Assembly: GCF_963082655.1 (NCBI RefSeq)
Contig: NC_081552.1
Location: forward strand, 187,109,082-187,173,081
DNA length: 64,000 bases
Origin: Stomoxys calcitrans
Taxonomy: Eukaryota > Arthropoda > Insecta > Diptera > Muscidae
Direction: 5' to 3'
Part shown: positions 21,875 through 33,870 of the stretch, piece after piece
How the letters are laid out: each line of letters opens with the position of its first letter
Position numbering within the stretch: the first letter of the stretch is position 1
The notes under the pieces: generated by a model
The model's database searches: none
Told to the model about the DNA's origin: nothing
Seen by the model: only the letters and a program-made list of their open reading frames with translations
Position numbers and translations under genes: made by a program

Positions 21875-24414
21875 CAAGCCGAAATTTTTATCCGATTTGG
21901 CTGAAGTTTTGCATGTGGTATTCCGTCGAGACTTCCAACAACTGTGCCTGATATAGCTCCCATATGGACCGATCTCCCGATTTGACTTTTTGAGCCCTTA
22001 CAAGCCTCAATATTGTTGTTGTTGTAGCAGTTTGTTCCGTTTTATATTTCGTCTGCTTGATTCTGTTGAGTGTCAAGATCCAGGAACTCAGATGGACTGC
22101 ACCCACATGGATCTGGGTCGGAGTCGATTGGGTCTAGCTGGGCAGTTAAACAGGTGATTTGTATCGTGTGGTGCCTGGTTACAATCAGGACATACATCTT
22201 GCACGGCGGCATCAATCCTTGCTCTGTAGGAGTTGAGGCGACTGCATCTGCTGGAACGTAATTGAGCCAGAACAACTCTGGTTTGCCGGGGGAGGTCAAT
22301 TTTTTCAGGTGCAATGGGAGGCGGTCGTTCTCCAAGGACTACATTCATTCGGTAGCTATTTACCGCATCTGCTTCCGTGCCTGCATGAATGTTGCATAGA
22401 CCCGCTTGATATGCTGCTTGTTCTAGAGGTTATCTCTTGTAGTGCTTAACCTCACGCTCTAGATCATGTAGACCTACCTTAAGGCTTCTAGGCGGTGGAT
22501 ATCTATCCATAAGATGATGATTTGGTTGATCTCTGCGATAACATTCCAAAAGGTATTGCTTAGACAGCATGTAGTTATGTCTTCCCACTGGTAGGATCTT
22601 TGCCTCCTGATAGAGGTGGTCCACATGAGAACTGAGGAGACAGCCGTCACAGTTCGGAGGGCGGCATTCTAACAGATTTGAATACTAGTCACTGCGTGTC
22701 ACAAAGCTGACGAGACCACACTGGCGCTGCATAACTTACCACGTACCGGCCAATTGCTTTGTACGTGGTCAACAAGGTTTCTTGTCTGCACCCCAAACAC
22801 TGCCGGCAATTGACTTGAGGACCTTGTTTCTACTTTGCAAATTGAAAATGCCTAAGAGCTATCAAATGTGACGCCAAGTATTTTGTGACACTTGATGATC
22901 GGAATCATTTCCCCATCCACCATCACAGTTAGCTCGGTATTCATTTCACGCATGCTTGTACTGAACAATGTGGCTGAAGATTTTTGGGGCAGATATCTTC
23001 AGATTTCTTGCAGTGACATATGATACAAGTTCGTTGAGGTAGATGTTCAACCTATCGCAGATGTCAACAATGGGTGGGGGAGCCTGAAGACATGATCGTA
23101 CAGTCCTCCGCATATGATATGACCTGTATGCCGTTTGGAGGGGGTGGAGTGGAGGATAGGTAGATGTTAAACAGTGCCGCAGATATCACCCCCCTTGGGG
23201 AACACCCTGTTTCACTCTACAGTGATTCCATTTCCTATCCCTAAATCCCACAAATGACAGGCGACCACACATATTACTCGCGACTCAGCGTTTTAGGCCT
23301 AGCTTGAGGGAGGTGTTGGCGATGTCCTCAAATAATTTGGCATGACTGACCGTGTCGAATGCCTTCGATACGTCCAGTGCCACGAGAAGCATCCTCTCAC
23401 ATTGCATGGGCTGATTGAAGCCACGGCAAATGGGTGCGGTGATGGCATGCAAAGCAGTTGTTGTGCTCTGCAGTCTTCGAAATCCATGTTGATACTCGGC
23501 GAATGAAAATCCTCCTACGAGGCTGGGAAGGAGTACTGCCTCAAGCGTCTTTGCTATCGGTGAGAGAAGGACATCGGTCTGTACGACTCCAGGGTCGTTT
23601 CCAGGCTTCAGTAGCGGGATCACTCTGCCCACTTTCCAGGCATGGGGAATTTTAAGAGCGTTCAATGATAGGTTGAGGACAGTAGTAGGGTACCCAACTG
23701 CAGGTAAAAACACATTCTTCAGCATCAGTGTAGAGAATTCGTCGGGGCCCAATGCCTTGGATGATTTGGCGCCGCGGAAGACTTTCGTAACTTCGCCCAC
23801 GGTAAATTGTGATGGCTGTCCATCGGATCGGAGACCACGAATACGGCGAATGGTTCTCCTCCTTGCCCTGTCACTCTCGGTGGCTGTCGAACGGCTCTCC
23901 TCCTTGCCCTGTCACTCTCGGGATGCACAATAAATTGACGGTTAAACAACCTGGCGCATTTCTTCGGATCAGTAACGGTTACGTCGACAAAAGTGACTGA
24001 GGTCCTGTCATCCCATCTACCGGGGTTCGCGAGTGACTTAACAGTGACCACAGCGTGCATCCATTTCTGTCGGATATGGCTGAAATTTAGTACGCCGTGT
24101 TTTAATGCGACTTCCAAGAACTGTGCCAATTACAGTCCAAATCAGTCTATAACCTGACATAGGTCTCATATAAACCGGTCTCTCGTTTTGACTTATTAAT
24201 ATTCAAGTTTTGTCCGATTTGGCCTGTTATAGTTCCCATGTTAACCAGTCTCTCGATCAAGCTTTAATATTTGCTGGTATGACAGTAGTTTGGTATGAAG
24301 AACAAATTTATGCCCCTAAACTAAATTTATTTTGTATTAATTTTTTTGCAGAATCCCCAGTGGTGGGTTCCCAAAATTCGACTTGCCTGAACTTGGCACG
24401 CATTTACTTGTTTG
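21875..24414 (-). mobile_element. Family 1-like clan element split by a LINE
   Basis: Left part 21875-22012 holds one minus-orientation unit (TCCGATTTGGCTGAAGTTTTGCA to CCCTTACAAGCCTCAAT). The right part resumes at about 24063 with TTTCTGTCGGATATGGCTGAAA, runs through another unit and reaches a 5' end of the type TTCGACTTGCCTGAACTTGGCACGCATTTACTTGT (24414). The two parts join in phase once the LINE is removed. It is an old copy, since the 5' palindrome is almost gone. Confidence 0.7.
22013..24062 (-). pseudogene. Jockey-type LINE, 5'-truncated, reverse transcriptase and C-terminal zinc-finger region
   Basis: Read on the minus strand. A linker (SLANPGRWDDRTSVTF..DPKKCARLFNRQF) is followed by reverse transcriptase motifs in order: KALGPDE, WKVGRVIPLLKPGND, QHGFRRLQST and LVALDVSKAFDTVSH with the first catalytic Asp. 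Next is a QGVP/GG-type motif B. Motif C is changed from YADD to YAED (codons at 23103-23114). The C-terminus has LNSYRARIDAAVQDVCPDCN with HDTNHLFNC, a Cys/His cluster. No RNase H domain is seen. The 3' end is a short (ACA)n tail at 22013. A stretch near motif 3 and several frameshifts are lost. It sits inside a clan element. Confidence 0.85.
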
Positions 24415-25573
24415 TATTACAATACTCTGGTCAAAAGGACTGATTTTCAAATCATACTCGTACTTTCAGATCTATCCTAGTAATTTCTAATTACTTTGCC
24501 GTTTGGCATCAAGCCCAAGTATAATTTGAAGCAATTTTTTATGTAAATCTTAATTGTGTTAGTTGCATAAGTCCTTCTAAGCAAGCTCTGCCCTATTACT
24601 AATTCATAGTAATAGGGTTTTTGGTAAAACGCAATTTCATGTTCAGCCTCCAAAAGCACAAAAAGTATCACTTTGGGCCTAGGGTAAGTTACTAAACGAG
24701 TATTCCGAAATGTTATGAAGCTATTGAGGTCAACCGAATATGTTAACATTTTTGGTCGTTTGTAATCATTTTAACTAAATGAATGAATGAATGAATGCCT
24801 AAAATCCTCTATTTAAGGAAGAATTACAAACTAAAACTATCCATTTCAAGCTCAATTTGTAGCGAAGTCCATAATTTGCTTTTGAATAAATTTACCTAAA
24901 AGTTTTATTAAATTTTGTTAATTTCTTAATACGCTTGGGTTGGCCATTTGTGTTTTGTATTTTGAGGATGGCAGCCAACACAATTAAATATTTATACCAA
25001 ACCATGATAATTGTTCATTGTGTGTGTGCAAGAGAGAGAGAGAGAGAGCATGCCAGTGTATTTAAGTATAACGCACTGCTATATTTACTTATATATTCTC
25101 ATGTAATCATATGTCTGCTTTGTAATTCTGGCCATCCATGCTCAGTATTTTGGCATCCAAACCTCCTCTAAAAATTTATGTTTAAATAAACGAATGTGTT
25201 TCAATGTAACAATTTTTATATACATTATGTTTAAATCTGTAGATATGTGCGTGTGTGTGTGTGTGTGCGAACACGTTTGGACACATTGTTTGTATATACA
25301 CGACATTCTTATACACACTAACACACTGTATAAATAGTCTTTATATCTATGTGTACACGAACGTGAATGAAGAATGAAATCACAAAACAGCACACATTTA
25401 CAAAATGTAGTCATAAACAATACCCACACAAAAACACGTTCTAATTTATGGCTACACTCGAAATACACCATCACAATTCATGGCTTATTTTTAAATTTTA
25501 AAGGAAGTAAAATCCAGTTAAATTTATCTGGGCCCTATCTCTCTCTCTCTCTCTCTCTACTATGCATAGCAGT
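24415..25573. other. Spacer with several microsatellites
   Basis: This is apparently single-copy AT-rich DNA. It holds (AATG)5 at about 24776-24797, (AG)n at 25031-25048, (GT)n at 25249-25267 and (CT)n at 25540-25558. The overlapping frames are low complexity and carry no motif. It ends where a family 3 hairpin begins. Confidence 0.6.
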
Positions 25574-26203
25574 TGCCAAGTTTTTGTACCCTACACCACC
25601 ACTGTGGTACAGGGTATTATAACTTTGTGCATATGCTTGCAACGCTTAGAAGGAGAAGAGTTAGATCCATTGATAAGCATACCGATAGGCTTAGAATCAC
25701 TTCCTGATTCGATTGAGCTATGTCCGTCTGTCCGTCGGTCCGTCTGTCTGTCCATGTATTCTTATGATCAAGTTATAGGTCGCATTTATTCTCCGATTGT
25801 CATGAAATTTCGCACAGGTTTCTTTTTTGGCCCAAGGACAAACGCTTTTGATTTTGAACAAAATCGGTTCAAACTTAGATATAGCTCCCATATATATTTT
25901 TCATCCGATATGGCGTTTTCAGGCCATAAAAGCCTCAATTTCGGTCCGATCTTTACAATATTTGGCACGGGGCGTTTTATTTAATGTCCTCATATGTGTG
26001 AAAAGTTTCATAAAAATCGGTTCAGGTTTAGATATGGCTCCCATATATATTTTTCATCCGATATGGCCTTTTAAAGCTGTAGAAGCCAAAATTTTGGTCC
26101 GATCTTTAAAAAATTTGGCATGAGGTGTTTTATTACACTTCTTCATATATATGCAAAATTTCATAAAAATCGGTTCAGAGTTAGATATAGCTCCCATATA
26201 TAA
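25574..26203 (-). mobile_element. Family 3 clan element fused to family 2
   Basis: It begins with the family 3 hairpin TACCCTACACCACCACTGTGGTACAGGGTA, then AGAAGGAGAAGAG and the GTCY tract at about 25720-25755. Three units follow with ATCGGTTC at 25863, 26016 and 26169, exactly 153 bp apart. It stops abruptly at CTCCCATATATAACTG, where a plus-orientation family 2 array begins with no spacer. Confidence 0.8.
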
Positions 26204-27133
26204 CTGCGACATCGGATAATAAATGTGCTTTTTTATAACCCCAAAACCTTGAACCGAGAGATCGGTTTATATGGCAGCTATATCCAAATCTGGATCGATC
26301 TGTGCCATATTGCAGAAGTATGTAAAGGGGCTTAACTGAACTCGCTGTCCCAAATTTCGGCGACATCGGATAATAAATGTGCCTTTTATGGGCCCAAAAC
26401 TTTAAATCGAGGGATCGGTCTAATGGCAGCTATATTTAAATCTGATCCGATTAGCGTCAAATTAAAGAAAAATATCGAAGGGCCAAAGACAATTCATTGT
26501 CCCAATTTTAAGCGAAATCGAATAATAAATGTGTATTTTATGACCCTAAGACCCAAAATTGAAGAATCGGTCTATTAAGCAACTATATCCAAATCTGGAC
26601 CGATCTAGGCTAAATTAACGGAGGATGTCGAAGGGCCTAACATAACTCACTGTCCTAGATTTCAGCGAAATCGGACAATAAATGTGGCTTTTATGGGTCT
26701 AAGACCCTAAACTAGAGCATCGGCCTATATGGCAGCTATATCCAAATCTGGACCGACCCGGGCCAAATTAACGAAGGATGTCGAAGGGCTTAACACAACT
26801 GACTGTCCAAAATTTCAGCAAAATCGGATAATAAATGTGGCCATTATTGGCCTAAGACCCTAAATCGGCGGATCGGTCTATATGGGGGCTTTATCAATAT
26901 ATAGTCCGATATAGCCCATCTTCGAACTTAACCTGCTTATGGACAAAAAAGAATCTGTGCAAAGTTCCAGCTCAATATCTCTATTTTTAAAGACTGTAGC
27001 GTGATTTCAACAGACAGACGGACAGACGGACGGACATGTATAGATCGTCTTAGATTTTTACGCTGATCAAGAATATATAAACTTTATAGGGTCGGAAATG
27101 GTAATTCGTTGTGTTGCAAACGGAATGATTTAA
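26204..27133 (+). mobile_element. Family 2 clan element lacking both termini
   Basis: It begins inside a unit (GCGACATCGGATAATAAATGTG) and contains about five units, the ATCTTCGAACTTAACCTGCTTATGG block, a short (GACA)n tract and the core. It ends at TTGCAAACGGAATGAT before the hairpin. It is joined on the left to an inverted family 3 element and on the right to a LINE piece. Confidence 0.8.
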
Positions 27134-27453
27134 ATGAATGATGCTGACTGAGGAGGGATTTGTACCCGTCTGCTATGCAGACGGTGTTACTGTTCTTCTA
27201 AGGGGTAAGGATCCGAACCGGCTATGCAGAAGGGGGTTCCAGCTGGTATACGACTGGTCTAGACACTTAGGGGTCTCAATGTTAACCCAGAAAAGACTGA
27301 AATCTGCCTCTTCGCGAAGAAGATGAAGGAAGCCCAATTTAAGGTACCACGTTTCGTCAATAGAACGATTTCTATATCTGCAAAGGTCAAATACTTTAGT
27401 GTGATCTTGGACAGATCACGAGGAAGATGAACGAAGCCCAATTTAAGTCACAA
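27134..27453 (+). pseudogene. LINE reverse transcriptase fragment around motif C
   Basis: The frame at 27138 reads TEEGFVPVCYADGVTVLLRG then LVYDWSRHLGVSM, the catalytic loop of a non-LTR reverse transcriptase, with YADD changed to YADG (27174-27185). It continues, frameshifted, as PRFVNRTISISAKVKYFSVI. At 27423 the sequence GAAGATGAACGAAGCCCAATT repeats one at 27321-27341, so part of the coding region is present twice. It is the same family as 28826-29210 and 44600-46800. Confidence 0.75.
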
Positions 27454-28825
27454 TTTTTATACCCACCACCGAAGGATGGGGGTATATTCATTTTGTCATT
27501 CCGTTTGCAACACATCGAAATATCCATTTCCGACCCTATAAAGTATATATATTCTTGATCAGCGTAAAAATCTAAGACGATCTAGGCATGTCCGTCCGTC
27601 TGTCCGTCTGTCTGTTGAAATCACGCTACAGTCTTTAAAAATTGAGATATTGAGCTGAAATTTTGCACAGATTCTTTTTTTGTCCATAAGCAGGTTAAGT
27701 TCGAAGATGGGCTATATCGGACTATATCTTCATATAGCCCCCATATAGACCGATCCGCCGATTTAGGGTCTTAGGCCCATAAAAGCCACATTTATTATCC
27801 GATTTTGCTGAAATTCGGGACAGTGAGTTTTGTTAGGCACTTCAACATCCTTCGTCAATTTGGCTCAGATCGGTTCAGATTTGGATATAGCTGCCATATA
27901 GACCGACCCACCGATTTAGGGTCTAAGGGCCATAAAAACCACATCTTTTATCCGATTCCACTGAAATTCGGGACAGTGAGTTGTGTTAGGCCCTTCGACA
28001 TCCTTTGTCAATTTGGCTCAGATCGGTTCAGATTTGGATATAGCTGCCATATAGACCGATCCTCCGATTTATGGTGTTAGGCCCATAAAAGCCACATTTA
28101 TTACCCGATTTTGCTGAAATTTGGGACAGTGAGTTGCGTTAGGCCCCTCGACATCTTTTTTCAATTTGGCCCAGATCGGTTCAGATTTGGATATAGCTGC
28201 TATATAGACCGATTTCTTGATTTAAGGTTTTGGGCCCATAAAATGCTCATTTATTGTCCATGTCGCCGAAATTTGGGACAGTGAGTTAAGTTAAGCTCCT
28301 TGACATACATCTGCAATATCGCACAGATCGGTCCAAATTTAGATATAGCTGCCATATAGACCGATATCTAGGCTTTAGGTTTTGGGGCCATAAAGACGCA
28401 TTTATTGTCCGATGTCGCTGAAATTTGAGACAGTGAGTTTAGTTAGGCTCTTCGACGTCCTTCTTCAATTTTGCCCAGATCGATCCAGATTTGAATATAG
28501 CTGCCATGTAGACCGATCTCTCGATTTAAAGTCTTTGCCCCATAAAAAGCGCATTTATAATCCAATTTCACTGAAATTTTACATAGTAACTTATGTTAGG
28601 CTTTTCAACATCCGTGTCGTATATGGTTCAGATCGGTTAATTTTTAGATATAGCTACTGTACTTATTAGTATTTGGTCCAAATCGGAACATGTTTTGATA
28701 TAACTGATATGGGTCATAAGGTATGAAATTTTCACCGAATTTTGATGAAAGGTGGTTTACATATATACCCGAGGTGGTGGGTATCCAAAGTTCGGCCCGG
28801 CCGAACTTAACGCCTTTTTACTTGT
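27454..28825 (-). mobile_element. Complete family 2 clan element inserted in a LINE
   Basis: It runs from TTTTTATACCCACCACCGAAGG to the 5' end TTTTTACTTGT with an intact palindrome (TTCGGCCCGGCCGAA, 28793-28807). Seven or so units show the usual ATCGG/CCGAT framing. LINE coding sequence lies on both sides in the same frame sense, so the element probably landed in it. Confidence 0.88.
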
Positions 28826-29210
28826 TGTCTATATAATGATTTCGATATCTGACAATGTCAAATACTTAGGAGTGATCTTGGACAGGAAACCTAATTGGAA
28901 GTGTTACATTCAGAAGCGTACCGAGAAAGCTCCCAGATGTTGGGCACAATTTAGACGGTCCGTAGGCTCGAAATGGAGCCTGCATCCGAGGATAAACCAC
29001 TGGCTCTACAGAGGTGTTTTAGGATCAATACTTACTTACGCCTGAGTAGTTTGGTAGACGGCGATGGAGAAAAAGTGTCTGTCTTCTTTGCACGGGTGGG
29101 ACGATGTGAACCACGCCTACTATGGTACTAGAGACAATTCTAAATATCCGCCCCATAATTAAGTGTGGGCCAGCAACATCGGCTATGAGACTTACGGCGA
29201 TGCACAGTGG
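28826..29210 (+). pseudogene. LINE reverse transcriptase fragment, thumb region
   Basis: The frame reads MISISDNVKYLGVILDRKPN then CWAQFRRSVGSKWSLHPRIN and WLYRGVLGSILTYA, typical of the segment after motif C (KYLGV.LD, then the thumb). A stop follows in place of the expected next residue, and then AMEKKCLSSL. It continues the LINE of 27134-27453 beyond the clan insertion, with overlap of the TISI..VKY segment. Confidence 0.75.
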
Positions 29211-30225
29211 GAGAAAATAAAACCCTCCCCCTTACCACAATTTTCAAAAACGCCAGATCTCCGAGGTGGATCGTGCGCTTTAAGCGAAATTTTGTGTGCT
29301 CTCATATAGTACCCTAAAAATAAAAATTTGATATCCAAATTTTGGATGGGGTACCTAGGGGGGCCGCCCCACCCTCAGACCCACCAAACATATATTTAGA
29401 CCAATCACAACAATATGGGACTCAAATGAAAGGTATTTAGGATAAGAAAACGTATCTGATATCCAAATGTCGGATCAAGTGTTAGGGGACCACCCCAACC
29501 CCCAAAAACACCCCTTAATCGGATATATTTACTGACCATGGCAATATGGGACTCAAATGAAATGTATTTGCGAGTAGAATACGAATGTGATATCCAAATG
29601 TGGGACCACGTTTCTGGGGGTCCCTTCCCCAAAAAACTCCCCCCAAACAGGACTTATTTACTGACCATGGGAATATGGGGCTTAAATAAAAGGCATTTGG
29701 GTGTGTTGGTATCCAAATATGGGACCAAGCCGAGTCTGTACGGTGTGCCGCATCTCTTTGGGGAGAATTTTTTACATGACCATGCAAGGAATGGTGCCTC
29801 GCAAATGTCGCCAGCATTAAGAGGGGATAACCACCGCTTTAAATTTTGTCCGAAGTTCCGCCAGGATTCGAACGCGGGCGTTCAGCGTCTGAGGTGGACA
29901 TAGGCTACAGTAGTACGATATCCACATTCAGAGAGAAGTGTACCCACCCTAAATATTGGGATGCCCAAAAAGTAATTGCGGATTTTTCATATAGTCGGCG
30001 TTGACATATTTTTTCACAGCTTGTGACTCTGTAATTGCATTCTTTCTTCTGTCAGTTATCAGCTGTTACTTTTAGCTTGCTTTAGAAAAAAAGTGTAAAA
30101 AAAGTATATTTGATTTAAGTTCATTCTAAGTTTTATTAAAAATGCATTTACTTTCTTTTAAAAATAGATATTAGAGAGTTAAAGAAGACGCAGCGAAGCG
30201 GGCCCTGTTCAGGTAGTGAGCTTAT
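29211..30225 (-). repeat. Second copy of the ~130-bp-unit repeat, split by a SINE
   Basis: This is the reverse-complement relative of 11893-13992: ACGCCAGATCTCCGAGGTGG, GGGGCCGCCCCACCC, then about three units with ACCATGGCAATATGGGACTC, and at the far end GCAGCGAAGCGGGCCC, the counterpart of the opening GGGCCGCTCCGCTGC. A SINE interrupts it at 29728-29908, and the middle is shorter than in the first copy. Confidence 0.65.
29728..29908 (-). mobile_element. SINE, internally deleted
   Basis: The minus strand shows the B-box region GTTCGAATCCTGGCGG, GCGGTGGTTATCCCCTC and TGCGGCACACCG, all parts of the SINE at 10978. The A box and head are mostly gone and the 3' portion is missing. Confidence 0.75.
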
Positions 30226-31554
30226 AAGACTATAAACTCCTTATAAATTCTAAAGAAACTAAAATGTGTCGGAATGCGTCTTGCGAAAGGTAAGATAAAT
30301 TTTCGAAGTTAGGCCCGAAAGGCTACGGATGGGAAATGGGCACAAATTCAGGGGCTTGTAAAAACTACTAGATTTGGTGCTTTAATCAAAACTTGAAAGT
30401 GGTTATTGCTTTGCTGTTTTTGACTGGAACAGAAGCCCGCTTCTCAAATTCCTTAGTACTAAAATGGATTTCAAAGTAAAACACATTTCCCTTCGCACCC
30501 AGAGTAAAGAAGAGGATGGAATTCTTTTCTCCATCGAAATCATTTCGTATGAGCACTTGACTTGTTTCATTTCGATCTACGATTATTTTCTGAGTTTATT
30601 TCAAATGACCGCATGCCAGCGTACGTATATTCGCTGCAACATTTCGTGTTGTCATCAACAAATACCGTATTCGTACATGGCATTTTTTGTGGTAACAGAT
30701 GCAAATAATGCTACATACATACATAGATACATATCTGAATATCTGTAGGTTTATTTTACATGTTTGCGGGTGATAATTTGACCACCCCATAAGTATAAAC
30801 AAAGCCTGGACTGGAAATGGCAGCAAAATATTTTGTAATTATTGCACATTTGTTGTCCAAAAAGAATAAATATACTTTACTTTACGCAGTCGTGTCAATG
30901 TGTGGTTGTGATTGTGTGGCTGTGTGTGTACGTGTCAGAACGTATTGACACGTACATCTTGCGAATAAGGATATGTTTTTGGAGTGCTTTTGGAGTGTGT
31001 TGACATCTGTTTACGTATGTATGTATGTACATACATCTGTATGGCTGTATGTCGTATATGGATGAGCATAAATATTTGTTTTGTGAAGGAATTTTCAATT
31101 TATTTTCTATAATTGACCACTTACACCACAACGCATCTATCAACAACTGTTGTGCTATACATTTCTCAAGATTGTTTTGTCTCTGTCGTTTCTAGAAACT
31201 TCTTTAGTTTTGTCCAAAAATCAACACATCGGGGTTTGAAGTAATTTAATTTCCGCACTTAATGAGAATTTACGTAATTTATCAATAGTTTATATTATGT
31301 GAAGAAATTAAGGCAGCCAATATAGTCATATTCTTACAGAGCGGGTATATGATGAAGAGCTGTAGGAAGAATGACTTATTTATAGGAATTGATCGAACTG
31401 TTCTGCCTCATCTTTAATAGGTGTGTACTATAGGATCTTCCAAAGCCCAGAGTCCACCATTTTCAACTCGCCCTTGTATGTTTCCTGAAGGTGCTATTTT
31501 ACGATATATGACAACATTTTCTTCCAAACGTGGTATCTCTGAACGCTGTACACT
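30226..31554. other. Spacer, probably single copy
   Basis: It is AT-rich with short ATGT/ACAT repeats (about 30710-30730 and 31015-31035) and a TGTG-rich stretch near 30895-30930. No frame shows a protein motif and no clan unit is present. Confidence 0.5.
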
Positions 31555-33167
31555 TCGTGATATAAATTCACATTTTGTGGGCCTAAAACCTTTTGTCGGG
31601 AGAGGGACTTACGAAAGTTGCCTTTTATATTTCGGGACTGGGCAACCCTTGTGTTGCAATCTGCCAACTAACAGCTCTATCATAAAGCTTGACATTTGTG
31701 AGGTAATACGTTCTTAGAACGTTTTGACATACGAGCGCTATTTGCGTTGTTTACAGTAACTTAAAAGACTCATCTTGCCCAAAAATAGAGTTAAATCGTT
31801 AACATTTTCGTGTGATTATTTTTTACAACTTTTGACGTGGATTAACAAAACGACAATGCACCGATGGACTTAAATCAATGTTTGGCAATGAAGCTCCATC
31901 AAGGACGAGTGTTCATCGATTGTATGGAGAATTCAACCGAGGTTGTAGTTTACTCCAAGACGAATTTCGTGAAGGTCGTTCAAAATCAGTTGTTGTTCCA
32001 AAAACCATTGATAATGTGCGTTAACTGATATTGAAAGATCGTCATGTGACCTATCGTGAGATGAAGACAACCTTAGGTATTAGTGGGACCAGCATATATT
32101 CAATATTACATTATATTCAATATTACAGAAAGAGACTCGCGTCGATTGGTTGAAAGAAATTCTCCAAAAATACAAAACAATAGCACTTTTCAGCACTCAA
32201 AACATCGATTTGATGAGTCATCCGCATAGTCCTTACTTGCCACTGAATGACTTCTTATTATTCAAGTACGTAAAAAAAAAAATAGAGAAATGTATAGATC
32301 TTAATGATGAATATTTTGAGAACCTATAAAGAGATTTTCGATGATTAATATTTGTTTTTGTGTTCTCTGATTACGAAATATAAAAGGCAGCCCTCGTATT
32401 TGGCAGCTACATCCAAATCTGGACCGATCTGGGGCACGTTAAACAGGGAAATCGAGAAGCTCAACAAAACTAGCAATTCCAAATGTCAGCGAAATCGGAC
32501 AATATATGCGACTGTTATTGGCCCAAAACCTTAAAATCAGAGATTGGTCTATATGGCAGTCACCATAATCGGTTCGAATGTCGAGGGGCCTACCGCAACC
32601 AATTTTGCCACATTTCAACAAAATTGGTTAATAAGTTCATCTCTATGAACCTAAAACCTTAAATAGAGAAATCAGCCTATATGACACCTATTTTCAAATC
32701 TAGACCGATTTGGGCCGTCTTCTAGAAGAAAATTGGGGAGCCCAAAACAACTCCCTATACCAAATTTCTGCGAAATCTGACAATAAATACGCTCATTATG
32801 GACCCAAGACCTTAAATCCCAAGATCGATCTATGTATCCAAATCAGGATCAATTTGAACCAAATTGAACTAGGATTTCCAGGGGCCTAACATTGCTCACT
32901 GTCTCAAATGTTGGCGAGATGGGACAATAAATGCGTCTTTTATGGGTTCAAGACCCTAAATCGAGTAATCGGTCTATATGGCAGCTATATTTAAATCTGG
33001 ACCAATTGGGCCGTATTCACCAAGGATGTCGAGAGGCCTGACACAACTCACAGTCCCCTATTTCAGCGAAATCGGATAATAAGAATATCTTTGATGGGCC
33101 TAAGACTTTAAATCGGCAGATTTGTCTATATGGGGGCGATATCAAGGTATAGTCACATATAGTCCAT
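31555..33167 (+). mobile_element. Family 2 clan array interrupted by mariner
   Basis: It starts at GTGATATAAATTCACATTTTG, is interrupted in the first unit at a TA, and resumes at 32397 with TATTTGGCAGCTACATCC. About five old units follow to GGGGGCGATATCAAGG. Both termini are absent, and on the right it meets an inverted family 2 element. Confidence 0.75.
31612..32396 (+). pseudogene. Internally deleted mariner element
   Basis: The element is flanked by TA on both sides (31610-31611 and 32397-32398). The inverted ends share TGCCTTTTATATTTCG (left about 31619, right as its reverse complement about 32374-32389). The coding relic shows FGNEAPSRTSVHRLYGEFNR, FREGRSKSVVVPKTIDNVR, then RHVTYREMKTTLGISGTSI and, after a deletion, ETRVDWLKEILQKY. 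Another deletion leads to HPHSPYLPLNDFLLF and the C-terminal KCIDLNDEYFEN. That is the mariner order, but most of the catalytic core is missing. At 785 bp it is well short of a typical ~1.3-kb mariner. Confidence 0.88.
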
Positions 33168-33870
33168 TTTTATACTGACCACCGAAGGATGGGGGTATTT
33201 TGTCACTCCGTTTGCAACACATCGAAATATCCATTTCCGATCCTATAAAGTATATACAATATATTCTTGATCAGCATAAGAATCTAGGACGATCTAGCAA
33301 TGTCCGTCCGTCTGTCTGTTGAAATCACGCTACAGTCTTTAAAAATAGAGATATTGAGCTGAAATTTTGCAGAGATACTTTTTAGACCATACGCAAGTTA
33401 AGTTCGAAAATGGGCTATATTGGACTATATCTTGATATAGTTCCCATATAGACCGATCCGCCTATTTAGGGTCTTAGGCCCATAAAAGCCACATTTCTTA
33501 TCCAATTTTGCTGAAATTTTGGGACAGTGAGTTGTGTTAGGCCCTTCAACATCTTTCTTCAATTTGGCCCAGAATGGTCCAGATTTGGATATAGCTGCCA
33601 TATAGACCGATATTTCGATTTAAGGTTTCGGGCCCATAACAGGTGCATTTATTGTCCGATGTCGCCGACATACTTCTCCAATATGACAAAGATCGGTCCA
33701 GATTTGGATATAGCTGCCATATAGACCGATCTCTCGATTCAAAGTTTTGGGGCCATAAAAGTCGCATTTATTGTTTGATTTCGCCGAAATTGGGAACAGC
33801 GAGTTGTGTTAGGGTCTTCGGCCTAACACTCTCGAGCTTAGATTTTGGGCCCATAAAAGGCGCGAAGAAC
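33168..33870 (-). mobile_element. Family 2 clan element, 5' half lost
   Basis: It opens with TTTTTATACTGACCACCGAAGG, then the core, a very short GTCY tract and about three units. It breaks off near CCCATAAAAGGCGCGAAG. It stands tail to tail with the preceding plus-orientation array, so two elements meet with no gap. Confidence 0.75.

Noticed and set aside
22088..22348. The Cys/His motif as a host zinc-finger gene
   Set aside because: It is colinear with the reverse transcriptase upstream and matches the C-terminal Cys/His region usual in Jockey-type LINEs.
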